NCBI GenBank assembly: GCA_002493625.1
Contig: DKZK01000013.1
Coordinates: 151,398-215,397 of the forward strand
Direction: 5' to 3'
Length of the DNA: 64,000 bases
Source: Lachnospiraceae bacterium UBA7076
Lineage (GTDB): Bacteria; Bacillota; Clostridia; Lachnospirales; Lachnospiraceae
Part shown: in pieces, positions 1 through 9,185 of the stretch
Layout: each line of letters begins with the position of its first letter
Position numbering within the stretch: position 1 is the first letter of the stretch
Position numbers and translations under genes: made by a program
Notes under the pieces: model-generated
What the model was told of the DNA's origin: nothing
The model's input: only the letters and a program-made list of their open reading frames with translations
Database searches by the model: none

Positions 1-213
1 AGAAAGCATAAGGATTTTGGCGAAAAGCTTAACTACCATGAGCAGGTGGAATATATTGCGGAGGCGGAAAGAAAATCGGAGGCTCCGTCGGAAACCGTAA
101 TCGCTGACAGAAACATAATAATCGATATACTGGAGCGCGCAGGCTTTTCCGCAGGTGATATAACAACGGCGGAATATGATAAGGTGATACAGTGGCTTGC
201 GCAGGTCAATTGA
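1..213 (+). CDS. C-terminal end of an unknown protein (5' cut by window)
   Basis: An open frame enters at base 1 and ends with TGA at 211-213, giving 70 residues. The visible part is charged and probably helical, with an alternating Glu/Lys stretch followed by a segment ending in QWLAQVN. No family motif is recognisable in this fragment, so no function is offered. Its stop lies only three bases from the stop of the convergent leftward gene, so the two transcripts must share or overlap their terminators. The frame is supported by uninterrupted coding and codon use like its neighbours. Confidence 0.6.
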   Translation, partial: RKHKDFGEKLNYHEQVEYIAEAERKSEAPSETVIADRNIIIDILERAGFSAGDITTAEYDKVIQWLAQVN

Positions 214-216
214 TTT

Positions 217-1017
217 TTACTCAGCGACAATTCCAAAGCCATACCCCTGAGGCTTCCTATACTGATAGATTGTAAAGTCGTTAAACTCCGTGGATGTCGT
301 CCGAAGCTGTATGCTGTAAGCGTTAAGAACAGTGGGAGAGCTCAAGGTCAGCTGGGTATACGGGATATATGGCAGGGTGTTTCTTTTTGTTGATGTACCT
401 AAGTAAGTATGGGTATCATTTATCATTGTTCCGCAATTGGCTTCGAAGGCATCCTTATATATATCTTTCGGATTGTTAAATGGCATGTTTGTATCTGCGG
501 CAAGAATCGTTCCGCTCTCTGACATAAGCAGGGTATGATACGTGGAGGTGTCAAATTTTGTAAATGTAATTTCCCAAAGATATGCGGTGTATGTCTGAAA
601 GGACGTGTCAGTATATTTGTATAAGTTACATTCAAAGGAATACCAGTTGTCATAGCCGGAGTATAGGGATGCGGGATAAAGCCCTGCATCATAGTAAATC
701 TCCATCTGTGCTCTTGCAAGTAAGACAGCTTCATCTATAGTTAAAAAACCCTCTGTAACATCACACTCCGTCATGCTGCTGTCCCATACTCCGCAAATTA
801 ACCGGATTTTATCAAGTGCGGAAAGCTTTGATGATGCGCTTCTTGCGGTTGCGGTTCGCGAGGTGAGATAATAGCTGTCGGGAGCCTCCATAACATGAGA
901 AAGAGAAAGCTCGGACTTTTTATTAAGAAGCAGCTTTGGAACAAAAATTGCAGAAAAAAAAGCAATAAGCGAAGCTGTTATAAATAAGATTTTGAAAATC
1001 AATTTTTCTTTTTTCAT
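217..1017 (-). CDS. Membrane-anchored extracytoplasmic protein of a two-component operon
   Basis: This 266-residue protein has a short basic N-terminus and one hydrophobic segment (about residues 7-30), followed by an extracytoplasmic domain. No lipobox is present. Its start overlaps the stop of the upstream kinase gene by four bases, so it is the third gene of the regulator-kinase-this operon. The segment near residues 145-180 (YLWEITF, then LLMSESGTILAADT) resembles the small PepSY/YycI-type domains that often accompany kinases and lipoproteins in Firmicutes, but this is only a loose impression. A role as an accessory or inhibitor of the co-encoded kinase is inferred from context. No homologous family can be named with confidence. 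Confidence 0.7.
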   Translation of the reverse strand: MKKEKLIFKILFITASLIAFFSAIFVPKLLLNKKSELSLSHVMEAPDSYYLTSRTATARSASSKLSALDKIRLICGVWDSSMTECDVTEGFLTIDEAVLLARAQMEIYYDAGLYPASLYSGYDNWYSFECNLYKYTDTSFQTYTAYLWEITFTKFDTSTYHTLLMSESGTILAADTNMPFNNPKDIYKDAFEANCGTMINDTHTYLGTSTKRNTLPYIPYTQLTLSSPTVLNAYSIQLRTTSTEFNDFTIYQYRKPQGYGFGIVAE

Positions 1018-2471
1018 GAAATATCTCCTCCATTTGGAACGTCAGCCATTTCATCTTCTTCAATGGCAGCATGAATTTTAAATATCACGGACATGCTTGT
1101 TCCCTCACCCGGTGTACTTTCTATATGAAAGCATGCACTGTGCTTTTCAAATATTGCCGCTGCAAGTGAAAGACCGAGCCCTGCGCCACCCTCGCTTCGG
1201 GAGCGGGACTTGTCAACCATATAAAATTCATCGCAGATTTTTGCCAGATGTTCCTTTGAAATGCCGATGCCGAAATCATGGACCGTAAATACATAACCGT
1301 CAGAGGTTATCTGACCTGACAATATAACTTTGCTGCCGGAAGCCGATGCCTTTCTTGCATTATCAAGAAGATTTATAAAGGCGGAGCAAAGTAAAGAAAG
1401 GTCGCCCATAATAAGACATGGCTCCACGTTTACCTCAAGGGATAAATTATTCTTTTCGTACCCGGGCAAAACGCTTTCAGCCGCCGTTTTTGCAAGCAGC
1501 AGGGAGGAAACGGGGGAAAGGTCGATAATATCATTTTTTGTGTGTATAAAGTCAAAAAGCTTATGTGACATTGTCTCCAGACGCTTTCCCTCCTTAAATA
1601 TATAGGAGGCTGCCATTATCTGGGTTTCCCTTGAAAGCTCCTTTGAACGTATGGTATCTGCATAACCGATAATGGTTGTCATAGGCGTTTTTATTTCGTG
1701 TGTAAAATCGGCGACAAACTGCTCGTGCCGTTCCATCATACTTTTAAGCTCATCAACATGATCCGATACCGACTGCGCCATTTCATTGTAGGTTTCTGCA
1801 AGCATTCCCACTTCATCGCTGGATAAAACTTTGGCGCGGGCAGTATAATTTCTTTCACCAAAGCTTTTTGAAACGGAATTTAAATGTTCAAGCGGCTTTG
1901 TGAGCAGCATGCTTATAACATACATAATCACGGAACATATTATAAGCACAAAAACAAGCAGTATTCTGAAATAATTTGCCTGTCTGTCAATAAGCATGTA
2001 GGTTTCCGTTATGTCACGCTTATTGATAATATTAAGGGTGTTGTCAAGAAAGGAGCTTGATGATGATGTGATTATATAGCTTCTGTTATTTTCCCTTGTA
2101 AGGACATATCCTTTTTTTCCTATATTCGTATTTTGCCACAGAGACGGTGGATAGCCGGCGGTTTCTTCATCATTACAATACATAATTACATCATTATATA
2201 CTATCATTATGGAGGAATTGGTTGCCGACATGTTTAACATGGCGTCTCTGCCGATTTCTTCAAATTCAATGCTGCCGGAATTTTGATTTGACATACTTAA
2301 AAGGTTGTATTCAACCAATGACTGAAGCATGTTATTTTCCTCAACGGCGTTTTTAATCTGACCGTCAAGGGAAAGTGTAAAGCTTTTGTCAATCATCATA
2401 TAACCAACGATTCCGATTGCAACTGACAGCAGTATTATGTTTGAAAAAAGCACCTTATATCTGAATTTCAT
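1014..2471 (-). CDS. Sensor histidine kinase
   Basis: A 485-residue membrane histidine kinase. Transmembrane segments lie near residues 6-27 and 170-192 and enclose an extracytoplasmic sensor region of about 140 residues. A HAMP linker follows (about 193-245), then the HisKA segment FTHEIKTP with His258 as the expected phosphorylation site. The ATPase domain has N box NLLDNARKAS, G1 DFGIGIS and G2 GGAGLGLS. It is translated after the response regulator gene (25-base gap) and overlaps the downstream accessory gene by four bases. The operon points away from the lipoprotein array, so the array and its exporter are plausible targets, although the sequence does not prove this. Confidence 0.93.
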   Translation of the reverse strand: MKFRYKVLFSNIILLSVAIGIVGYMMIDKSFTLSLDGQIKNAVEENNMLQSLVEYNLLSMSNQNSGSIEFEEIGRDAMLNMSATNSSIMIVYNDVIMYCNDEETAGYPPSLWQNTNIGKKGYVLTRENNRSYIITSSSSSFLDNTLNIINKRDITETYMLIDRQANYFRILLVFVLIICSVIMYVISMLLTKPLEHLNSVSKSFGERNYTARAKVLSSDEVGMLAETYNEMAQSVSDHVDELKSMMERHEQFVADFTHEIKTPMTTIIGYADTIRSKELSRETQIMAASYIFKEGKRLETMSHKLFDFIHTKNDIIDLSPVSSLLLAKTAAESVLPGYEKNNLSLEVNVEPCLIMGDLSLLCSAFINLLDNARKASASGSKVILSGQITSDGYVFTVHDFGIGISKEHLAKICDEFYMVDKSRSRSEGGAGLGLSLAAAIFEKHSACFHIESTPGEGTSMSVIFKIHAAIEEDEMADVPNGGDIS

Positions 2472-2496
2472 AAAAACTCCAATTGTTCTTTTATAG

Positions 2497-3159
2497 TCAG
2501 TCTTCCATATTTTTTAATCGGTAGCCCACGCCGTATATTGTTACAAGCTGTTTGGACAGTCCTGCTTTTTTTCTGATACGCTGAATGTGAAGGTCAAGCG
2601 TTCTTGTGTCAAATGAGTAATCGGATTCCCATACTGTTTCGTATATTTTTTCCTTAAAGAGAGTAATGCCTGCATTTCTCATGAAAAGCACAAGAAGTTC
2701 AAATTCCTTTGGGGTAAGCTTAAGAGGCTCGCCGTTTTTTTCAGCTGTGCCGTTGTCTAAATCAACGACGATATCCATGTAGGTAAGAATTGAAGAAGCT
2801 TTATTATAACGGCGGAGAACAACATTAACGCGGGCTAAAAGCTCCACAATCTCAAAGGGCTTTACGATATAGTCTTCCGCGCCCAATGTGAGCCCCTTTA
2901 CCCTGTCTGCCAGGGCTGCCTTGGCAGTTATGAAAATAACCGGCATATTACTTGGCTTAATATATTCCAAAAGCTCATATCCGTCAATTTCAGGGAGCAT
3001 AATATCTAATAAAACAAGGTCAAAGCTTTGTTCCTCAAGCATATCAGCGGCTGTTTTTCCGTCAAAGGCGGTGTAACATTTGTAGCCTGCATCAGTAAGG
3101 TTAAGTCTTATCAAATCTGATATTGGATGCTCGTCCTCAACTATAAGAATTTTAATCAT
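2497..3159 (-). CDS. OmpR-family response regulator
   Basis: A 220-residue regulator with an N-terminal receiver domain (acidic residues VEDE at 7-10, phosphoacceptor Asp52 in LLDIMLPE, conserved Lys near 101 in YIVKPF) and a C-terminal winged-helix DNA-binding domain ending in TIYGVGYRL, typical of the OmpR/PhoB family. An upstream in-frame start would add ten residues, but the chosen ATG at 3159 has a good GAAAGGA ribosome binding site and begins directly at the receiver strand MIKILIVEDE. It heads an operon with the sensor kinase and a membrane-anchored protein. It is transcribed divergently from the first lipoprotein gene across a 138-base gap that probably holds the promoters for both. 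Confidence 0.95.
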   Translation of the reverse strand: MIKILIVEDEHPISDLIRLNLTDAGYKCYTAFDGKTAADMLEEQSFDLVLLDIMLPEIDGYELLEYIKPSNMPVIFITAKAALADRVKGLTLGAEDYIVKPFEIVELLARVNVVLRRYNKASSILTYMDIVVDLDNGTAEKNGEPLKLTPKEFELLVLFMRNAGITLFKEKIYETVWESDYSFDTRTLDLHIQRIRKKAGLSKQLVTIYGVGYRLKNMED

Positions 3160-3297
3160 GTAAACGGTTCCTTTCGTAAAATAATTCAATTATACTGAAT
3201 ACATAAAAATCTGTCAAAGTTTTTTGATGATGCATTTTTGATACATTTAGGTTTTATAATGACAATAGTCCAAATAAATATAGAAAGGAAAATTGAT
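3160..3297. promoter_or_regulatory. Divergent control region between regulator and lipoprotein array
   Basis: This AT-rich gap separates the regulator operon from the lipoprotein array. A TATAAT hexamer lies at 3255-3260 in rightward orientation, but no good -35 box is found 16-18 bases before it. Two TTGAT copies (3224-3228 and 3238-3242, 14 bases apart) precede it and could be part of an activator site. The ribosome binding site GAAAGG for the first lipoprotein is near 3284. Confidence 0.3.
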
Positions 3298-4722
3298 ATG
3301 AAAAAAAGATTATGTATTAAAAGCGCGGCAGTCATTTCCACGCTGCTTGCAGTAACAGGAGTTTTTACGGCATGCGGTAAGGCAGACCGGAAGGATATAG
3401 AAAGGGATTTAAGTGAGAATGTGACTTCTGACGCTGCCACAAAAAGCGATGCTGAACAGGTCATAGATAAAGATATACCTGATAAATTAACATATACTAT
3501 AAACGGAGCCCAGGGAACCATAAAGGTTAATGCAGACGTATATGCTGATGGGTATGGAAACGTGCCGGTCTATAATATAAAAAAATGTGAAAAAAATGAT
3601 GCATGGATTGATGGATATGCAAAGAAATTTTTTGATGACGGGGAATATAAAAACATCAAGCCGTATAGGTTTCGCAGCATGGATGAATTAAAACAGGAGA
3701 AAAGCTTTTGTGAGGAGCTGCTTTCGCAGCTTGAAGAGATAGACGGTGCATATAATATTATGATGGCAGAAAAAATGAATATAGAATCGGAAATTGAAAA
3801 TTATGTTGAAACGGAGTATGTAGAATATCCGGAGACTAAGCTCATATATGAATATGATACCGATATTGTATTACCAAGCGGAAAGGTTCTGAATTGTGAG
3901 AGAGCGAATCTGAAGGGTGAAGCGGATGGAAAGCTGTGGTATATGAATTATGAACGTGGAGTTTACGATGGTATAAATGATATATCGGAAGATTATCTTG
4001 AAGTTTGGGGAATTGCTGCGGAACAGAAGGAATATCTGTATGGATTCTGCCCTGAAAATATACCGAATATTATGTATACGATGGATATGGATATGGGTTT
4101 TCCAAACAAGTGTGAACGTGAGACTGCGGAAAAGGAGGCGGAAAAGCTGCTTGAAGGTTTTGGACTTGAAAATATGGAGCAGGTTAATATAACTCCGCTT
4201 CGTGTTGATGATGATGAGAGCTATATGCTTGATGGCTATATTATATCCTATGCTCCGTCAGTAAATGGAGTTACTCTTTTGTATGGAACCCAGGCTGAAT
4301 ATGTGGGTGCGGAAACTTCCAATACGGAGGGAGCACAGATGAGCTATGCGGAACAACCGTTTGTAAAAATCGGGGTTTCCAGTGATGGTATATTCGAGTT
4401 TTTCATATATGAGCAGTATGAAATCAGTGACGCGTTGACAGGAAACTCATCAATGATAAGCTTTGAACAGATGGACAGTCAGGTAAGAAGCTTGTTTGAG
4501 TCATTTACAGCGGAAAAAATGGATGTAGAGATAGATGAGGTCCGGTTCGGATATGTCTGTATAACCTATGATGGGATTTCCTATGCGATGGTTCCGGCGT
4601 GGAGATATTATATGGATATCCCAAGTAGTTCTACAAAGTGGCCATTTGTTACCGTGTGCGCTCTTGATGGAAGTTATTTCACTATTGATGGAATTTACAA
4701 TGAATATTTTTACTTGGATTAA
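3298..4722 (+). CDS. Array lipoprotein 1
   Basis: First of five tandem paralogues, 474 residues. It has a lipoprotein signal peptide (basic start, hydrophobic core, lipobox-like TGVFTAC with Cys26 as the lipidation site), so it should sit on the outer face of the membrane. Upstream in-frame starts exist, but the ATG at 3298 is preceded by GAAAGG and begins the signal peptide. Near the C-terminus the whole family keeps a pattern of ITYDGISYAMVP, then an aromatic-rich W-R-Y-Y, then a CALDGS-like strand, which suggests a conserved small beta domain. The function is unknown. The array leads into an exporter operon, so a sensing or substrate-handling role beside that exporter is an inference. Copies 1 and 2 form one subgroup and copies 3-5 another. 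Confidence 0.88.
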   Translation: MKKRLCIKSAAVISTLLAVTGVFTACGKADRKDIERDLSENVTSDAATKSDAEQVIDKDIPDKLTYTINGAQGTIKVNADVYADGYGNVPVYNIKKCEKNDAWIDGYAKKFFDDGEYKNIKPYRFRSMDELKQEKSFCEELLSQLEEIDGAYNIMMAEKMNIESEIENYVETEYVEYPETKLIYEYDTDIVLPSGKVLNCERANLKGEADGKLWYMNYERGVYDGINDISEDYLEVWGIAAEQKEYLYGFCPENIPNIMYTMDMDMGFPNKCERETAEKEAEKLLEGFGLENMEQVNITPLRVDDDESYMLDGYIISYAPSVNGVTLLYGTQAEYVGAETSNTEGAQMSYAEQPFVKIGVSSDGIFEFFIYEQYEISDALTGNSSMISFEQMDSQVRSLFESFTAEKMDVEIDEVRFGYVCITYDGISYAMVPAWRYYMDIPSSSTKWPFVTVCALDGSYFTIDGIYNEYFYLD

Positions 4723-4740
4723 TTAAGAGTGAGAGGAAAA

Positions 4741-6195
4741 ATGATAAAAAGCAATTGTAAAAAACAGTATATGTTAAAAAATATGGTATTTATTCTGACG
4801 CTGCTTATAGTTACAGGAGTATTTACCGCTTGCGGTAAGGCAGACCGTGAAGAGATAGAGCGGGATTTAAGTGAGAATGTGACATATTCTGCAACAGGAA
4901 GTGATGCGGAATATGTCACAGATGAAGATATACCTGAAAAATTATCATATACAGTAAACGGAACGCAGGGAACCATAAAAGTTAATGCAGACGTATATGC
5001 CGATGGGTATGGAAACATTCCAACGTATAATATTAAAAAAATTGAAAGAAATGATGCATGGCTTGACGGATACGCAAAGAAATTTTTTGACGGCGGGCAA
5101 TATGAGAATATCAAGCCGTATAGGTTTTGCAGTCTGGATGAATTAAGACAGGAGAAAAGCTTTTGCGAGGAGCTTCTTTCGCAGTATGAAGCGGCAGATC
5201 CCGCATATGAGATTATTATGAAGGAAAAGGCAGATATAGAATTGCAAATTGAAAATTACGTTGAAGCCGAGTATGTTAAATATCCTGATGATAAGCTTAT
5301 ATATGAATTTGATATCGATTTCGGATTACAAAGCGGAAAAATTTTCAATTGTGAGAGAGCGCATCTGAAGGGTGAAGCGGATGGAAAACTGTGGTATCTG
5401 AATTATGAACGTGGCTTTTTCGATGGCATAGCTGAAGAAGATTATGAAGAATATTATGAAGAATATGGAGCTTATACGGAACAACAGGGATTGCTGCATG
5501 GATTCTGTCCTGAAAACACACCGGATCTTATGTATATGATGAATATGGATACGGGGTTTGAAAATAAGTGTGAACGTGAGACCGCAGAAAAGGAGGCAGA
5601 AAAGCTGCTTGAAGGTCTTGGATTTGGAAATATGAAGCAGGTTAATATTACTTCGATTCGTATTAATCCCGATGAAAATGATGACGGGAGCTGTATGCTT
5701 GACGGTTACATTTTGACCTATGCTCCGTCAGTAAACGGAATCGACCTTTTGTATGGAAGCAATGACAAATATATAAGTGTGGACAACTCCAATACGGAGG
5801 AAGCAACGAATATCCTTGCAGGACAGCCCTTTGTAAAAATTGCGGTTTCCAGTGACGGTATATTTGAGTTTGGCATATATGAGCAGTATGAAATTGGTGA
5901 CATATTGGCGGGAAGCTCATCAATGTTAAGCTTTGAGCAGGTGGACAGTCAGGTGAAAGGCTTTTTTGAATCACTTGCGGATAATAATAATGTGGATGTA
6001 GAGATAGATGAGATCCGGTTTGGATATGCCTGTATAACCTATGATGGAATTTCCTATGCGATGGTTCCGGTGTGGAGATATTATACATTGAATGTTGGGG
6101 GAGCGATGAAGCATTCTTTCATTACTGTGTGCGCGCTTGATGGAAGCTATTTGTCTGGCATGGATTCCTTTGATGGAAGCAACCTGTTAGATTAA
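4741..6195 (+). CDS. Array lipoprotein 2
   Basis: A 484-residue lipoprotein closely related to copy 1, with long stretches of near identity, for example around the shared motif CERETAEKEAEKLLEG. The signal peptide ends in TGVFTAC with Cys31 lipidated. The ATG at 4741 is preferred over a GTG twelve bases upstream because GAGAGG sits just before it. It follows copy 1 by 18 bases, so the two are probably cotranscribed. Compared with copy 1 it carries small insertions in the middle of the protein. The signal-peptide DNA (NCKKQY-MLK) is more like copies 3-5 than copy 1, which suggests exchange or recent duplication within the array. Confidence 0.88.
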   Translation: MIKSNCKKQYMLKNMVFILTLLIVTGVFTACGKADREEIERDLSENVTYSATGSDAEYVTDEDIPEKLSYTVNGTQGTIKVNADVYADGYGNIPTYNIKKIERNDAWLDGYAKKFFDGGQYENIKPYRFCSLDELRQEKSFCEELLSQYEAADPAYEIIMKEKADIELQIENYVEAEYVKYPDDKLIYEFDIDFGLQSGKIFNCERAHLKGEADGKLWYLNYERGFFDGIAEEDYEEYYEEYGAYTEQQGLLHGFCPENTPDLMYMMNMDTGFENKCERETAEKEAEKLLEGLGFGNMKQVNITSIRINPDENDDGSCMLDGYILTYAPSVNGIDLLYGSNDKYISVDNSNTEEATNILAGQPFVKIAVSSDGIFEFGIYEQYEIGDILAGSSSMLSFEQVDSQVKGFFESLADNNNVDVEIDEIRFGYACITYDGISYAMVPVWRYYTLNVGGAMKHSFITVCALDGSYLSGMDSFDGSNLLD

Positions 6196-6277
6196 TTTAC
6201 TTTTATGAAGAACATTGCAAAAAAGCGCATCGTCAATTTTTGATTGAACATATGGCATAAGAAGGGGGCAGGATAAA

Positions 6278-7708
6278 ATGAAACAGAATTGTAAAAAACA
6301 GTATACGTTAAAAAGCGTGGCATTCATTTCCTCACTTTTTATAGTTACAGGAGCATTTACGGCGTGCGGTAAGGCAGACCGTGAGGAGATAGAAAGGGAT
6401 TTAAGTGTGAATGTGACTTCTGATTATGCAGCAGAAAGTGATGTGGCGCAGGAGGAAATACCGCAAACCCTGTCTTATACTGTAGGAGGAGGCAACGGTG
6501 AAGTAAAGGTGGAGGCGGAGGTTTATGCGGAAGGATATGGAATTGTACCCACGTATAAGCTTAAGAAAAGGGATAAAAACGACGAGTGGGTTAAGTCCTA
6601 TGCAGAAAAGCTGTTTGACAACGGGGAATATATAAACGTAAAGCCTTATGATGTTTGCAGTCTGGAGGAGCTTGAGGCTGAGAAGCAGTTTTGGGAGGAA
6701 CGGCTTGCGGATTTGGATAAAAGCAGCAACCGGTATAGATGCGTAGATTCGGAAGTATCTTATATTGAGCAGGAAATGGAACATTTTTCAGAGCGTAATC
6801 ATGTGAAATATCCGGACGGGCAGCTTGTATTTGAAAGTGACAGTTACAGTGATGGAGATTCAACAGGCAATTCTGAGGGCGCACAGCTCAGAGGTGAGGT
6901 GGACGGTGATGTATGGCTCTTGAATTATAGTTGCGCATATGATTATAATGTACAGGAGGATATTCGTGAGATTATTATTCATGCGCCTGTTTTATATGGT
7001 TCCTGTGTCGAAAAAAAGAATCATATTTCAGGCGCTTATGGAACGGAATACGAACTTTATGAAAACAAATGTGATAGGGCAAAAGCAGAGAGTGAGGCAA
7101 TGGAACTTCTCGACAGACTTGGCTTTGACAATATGGAGTGTGTTAAAACGCTCGGGCTTTTGCCTGATTATGGCTCCGGAAATGCTGATGATTTAGACGG
7201 ATATGCTTTCATTTACAAGCTATCATTAAATGATATAAAAATGTTTTCGGGCGACAAGGTCGGTGTAAGCGCGGACGGTGAAAATATTGCCATACAGCCC
7301 TATGTAAGTGTACTTGTAAACAGCGAGGGCGCTTTCAGCTTCTGTATTATGGAGGATTATGTTTTTGAGGGAACGCTCTCGGAAAATTCTAAAATGCTGA
7401 GCTTTCAGCAGATAGACGATATTGCCCATACGGAATTTGAAAAAATGATGGAGTGGCAGCCTACAAGCCCTTATGATATATATACAAGCAGCAATATAAC
7501 AGAGGTAAGGTTTGAATATCTTTGTGTAACCTATGACGGACTTTCCTATGCAATGCTTCCGGTATGGACTTATTACACGGAACGGAGTAATCATGGTGAT
7601 ACGAAGCTGTCTCCGGTTTTGATAGTAAATGGGCTTGATGGAGCCGTAATATCCAGCGCGTATGTATACAGCGATTGGGAGTATTGCTTCACTGTGGGAC
7701 CGCATTAA
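6278..7708 (+). CDS. Array lipoprotein 3
   Basis: A 476-residue lipoprotein with lipobox TGAFTAC (Cys30), starting at an ATG behind a purine-rich AGAAGGGGGCAGGA ribosome binding site. It defines the second subgroup, recognised by KKRDKNDEWVKSYAEKLF followed by a Tyr/Lys-rich stretch and a CSLEELE motif. The C-terminal family pattern (VTYDGLSYAMLPVW, then VNGLDGAV) is retained. The 82-base leader before it contains a short inverted repeat (TCAATTTTTGATTGA) that recurs in altered form after copy 5, where a decayed sixth copy begins. The function is unknown; it should be displayed on the outer membrane face of the cell. Confidence 0.88.
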   Translation: MKQNCKKQYTLKSVAFISSLFIVTGAFTACGKADREEIERDLSVNVTSDYAAESDVAQEEIPQTLSYTVGGGNGEVKVEAEVYAEGYGIVPTYKLKKRDKNDEWVKSYAEKLFDNGEYINVKPYDVCSLEELEAEKQFWEERLADLDKSSNRYRCVDSEVSYIEQEMEHFSERNHVKYPDGQLVFESDSYSDGDSTGNSEGAQLRGEVDGDVWLLNYSCAYDYNVQEDIREIIIHAPVLYGSCVEKKNHISGAYGTEYELYENKCDRAKAESEAMELLDRLGFDNMECVKTLGLLPDYGSGNADDLDGYAFIYKLSLNDIKMFSGDKVGVSADGENIAIQPYVSVLVNSEGAFSFCIMEDYVFEGTLSENSKMLSFQQIDDIAHTEFEKMMEWQPTSPYDIYTSSNITEVRFEYLCVTYDGLSYAMLPVWTYYTERSNHGDTKLSPVLIVNGLDGAVISSAYVYSDWEYCFTVGPH

Positions 7709-7760
7709 GATAAACAGTTTTTTTATAAAAACCTGATGTTTAAAACAGTGGAGGTCGAAA

Positions 7761-9164
7761 ATGATGAAATGGAATTGTAAAAAACAGCATACGTTAAAAA
7801 GCATGGCATTTATTTCCGCGCTGCTTATAGTAACAGGAGCATTTACGGCATGCGGTGAGCCGGATAAAAAGGATATAGAAAAGGATTTAAGTGTGAATGT
7901 GACCTCCGGTTATGCAACAGAAAGTGATGCGGCGCAGGAGGAAATTCCGCAAACCCTGTCTTATACTGTAATCTCAGGAAGCAGCGGCGCGGTAAAGGTG
8001 GAAGCGGAGGTTTGTTCGGACGGCTATGGACAGGTTCCTGCCTATAAGCTTAAGAAAAGAGATAAAAACGACGAGTGGGTTAAGTCTTATGCAGAAAAGC
8101 TGTTTGACAATGGGGAATACATAAACGTAAAGCCATATGATTTTTGCAGTCTTGAGGAGCTTGAAACTGAGAAGCAGTTTTGGGAGGAACGGCTTATGGA
8201 CTTGGATGAAAGCAGCAGGGGATATGCCCGCGTAGATACGGAAATAGGTTATCTTTTGTATAGCATGGAGCATTTTTCAGAGAGTAATTATGTGAAATAT
8301 CCGGAAAGTCAGCTTGTATTTGAAAGTGATCTTTACAATGATGAGGATGGTACAACAAGCCATTATGAAGAAGCACGACTCAGAGGCGAGGTGGACGGCG
8401 ATGTATGGCTCTTGGAGTATCACTACAATGTGTATGATTATAGCGGACAGTTGGAAACGAATGTGCCGGTTTTATATGGAAGCTGTGTCGAAAAAATGGA
8501 TTATCTTTCAGGCAGCTATGGAATGGAGGCCGGAATATATAAAAATAAATGTGACAGGGAACAGGCAGAAAGTGAAGCAGTAAAACTCCTCGACAGACTT
8601 GGTTTCAGCAACATGGAGTGTGTTAAAATGACTGAGCTTCATCCGCATTACAGCTCCGGGAATGCGGACTATTTAGACGGATATTGTATTATTTACGGAC
8701 CGTCATTAAATGGTGTGAAAATGTTTTCCTGCGTCGGAAGCGGAGCAAATGCAGATGGTGAAAATGTCGCTGTGCAGCCATATGTAAGCGTGATTGTAAA
8801 CAGTGAGGGAGCTTGCAGCTTCTGCATTATGGAGGATTATGTTTTGGAGGGATCTTTTTCGGAAAATTCTCAGATGCTGAGCTTTTCCCAGATAGATGAT
8901 ATCGCCCATACGGAATTTGAAAAAGAGATGGAGGAGTATCCTCAGATGCAATACGATATAACAAAGGTTAATTTTGAATATCTTTGCGTAACCTATGATG
9001 GGATTTCCTATGCAATGATTCCGGTATGGACTTATTATCAGGAATGGATTAATTATGGCGATACAACCTTATATCCGGTATTAATAGTAAATGCGCTTGA
9101 CGGAGCCGTTATTGATACCACGTATGTATATGGAAATTGGGAGTATTACTTTATTATGCAATAG
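7761..9164 (+). CDS. Array lipoprotein 4
   Basis: A 467-residue lipoprotein, very similar to copies 3 and 5. The signal peptide carries lipobox TGAFTAC with Cys31. The start is chosen at the first of two adjacent ATG codons, behind GTGGAGG. The 52-base gap from copy 3 and 21-base gap to copy 5 indicate one transcript. The mature N-terminus has the family's short acidic, Ser/Ala-rich linker (KDIEKDLSVNVTS, then ATESDAAQEE) before the folded part. Strong similarity to its neighbours points to recent tandem duplication. No enzymatic motif is visible. Confidence 0.88.
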   Translation: MMKWNCKKQHTLKSMAFISALLIVTGAFTACGEPDKKDIEKDLSVNVTSGYATESDAAQEEIPQTLSYTVISGSSGAVKVEAEVCSDGYGQVPAYKLKKRDKNDEWVKSYAEKLFDNGEYINVKPYDFCSLEELETEKQFWEERLMDLDESSRGYARVDTEIGYLLYSMEHFSESNYVKYPESQLVFESDLYNDEDGTTSHYEEARLRGEVDGDVWLLEYHYNVYDYSGQLETNVPVLYGSCVEKMDYLSGSYGMEAGIYKNKCDREQAESEAVKLLDRLGFSNMECVKMTELHPHYSSGNADYLDGYCIIYGPSLNGVKMFSCVGSGANADGENVAVQPYVSVIVNSEGACSFCIMEDYVLEGSFSENSQMLSFSQIDDIAHTEFEKEMEEYPQMQYDITKVNFEYLCVTYDGISYAMIPVWTYYQEWINYGDTTLYPVLIVNALDGAVIDTTYVYGNWEYYFIMQ

Positions 9165-9185
9165 TATTATAAAAGGGAGGAACAT

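Noticed and set aside
7226..7804. Long leftward open frame across the end of lipoprotein 3
   Set aside because: It is an antisense shadow of conserved coding sequence, lacks a ribosome binding site and similar frames occur opposite each array copy.
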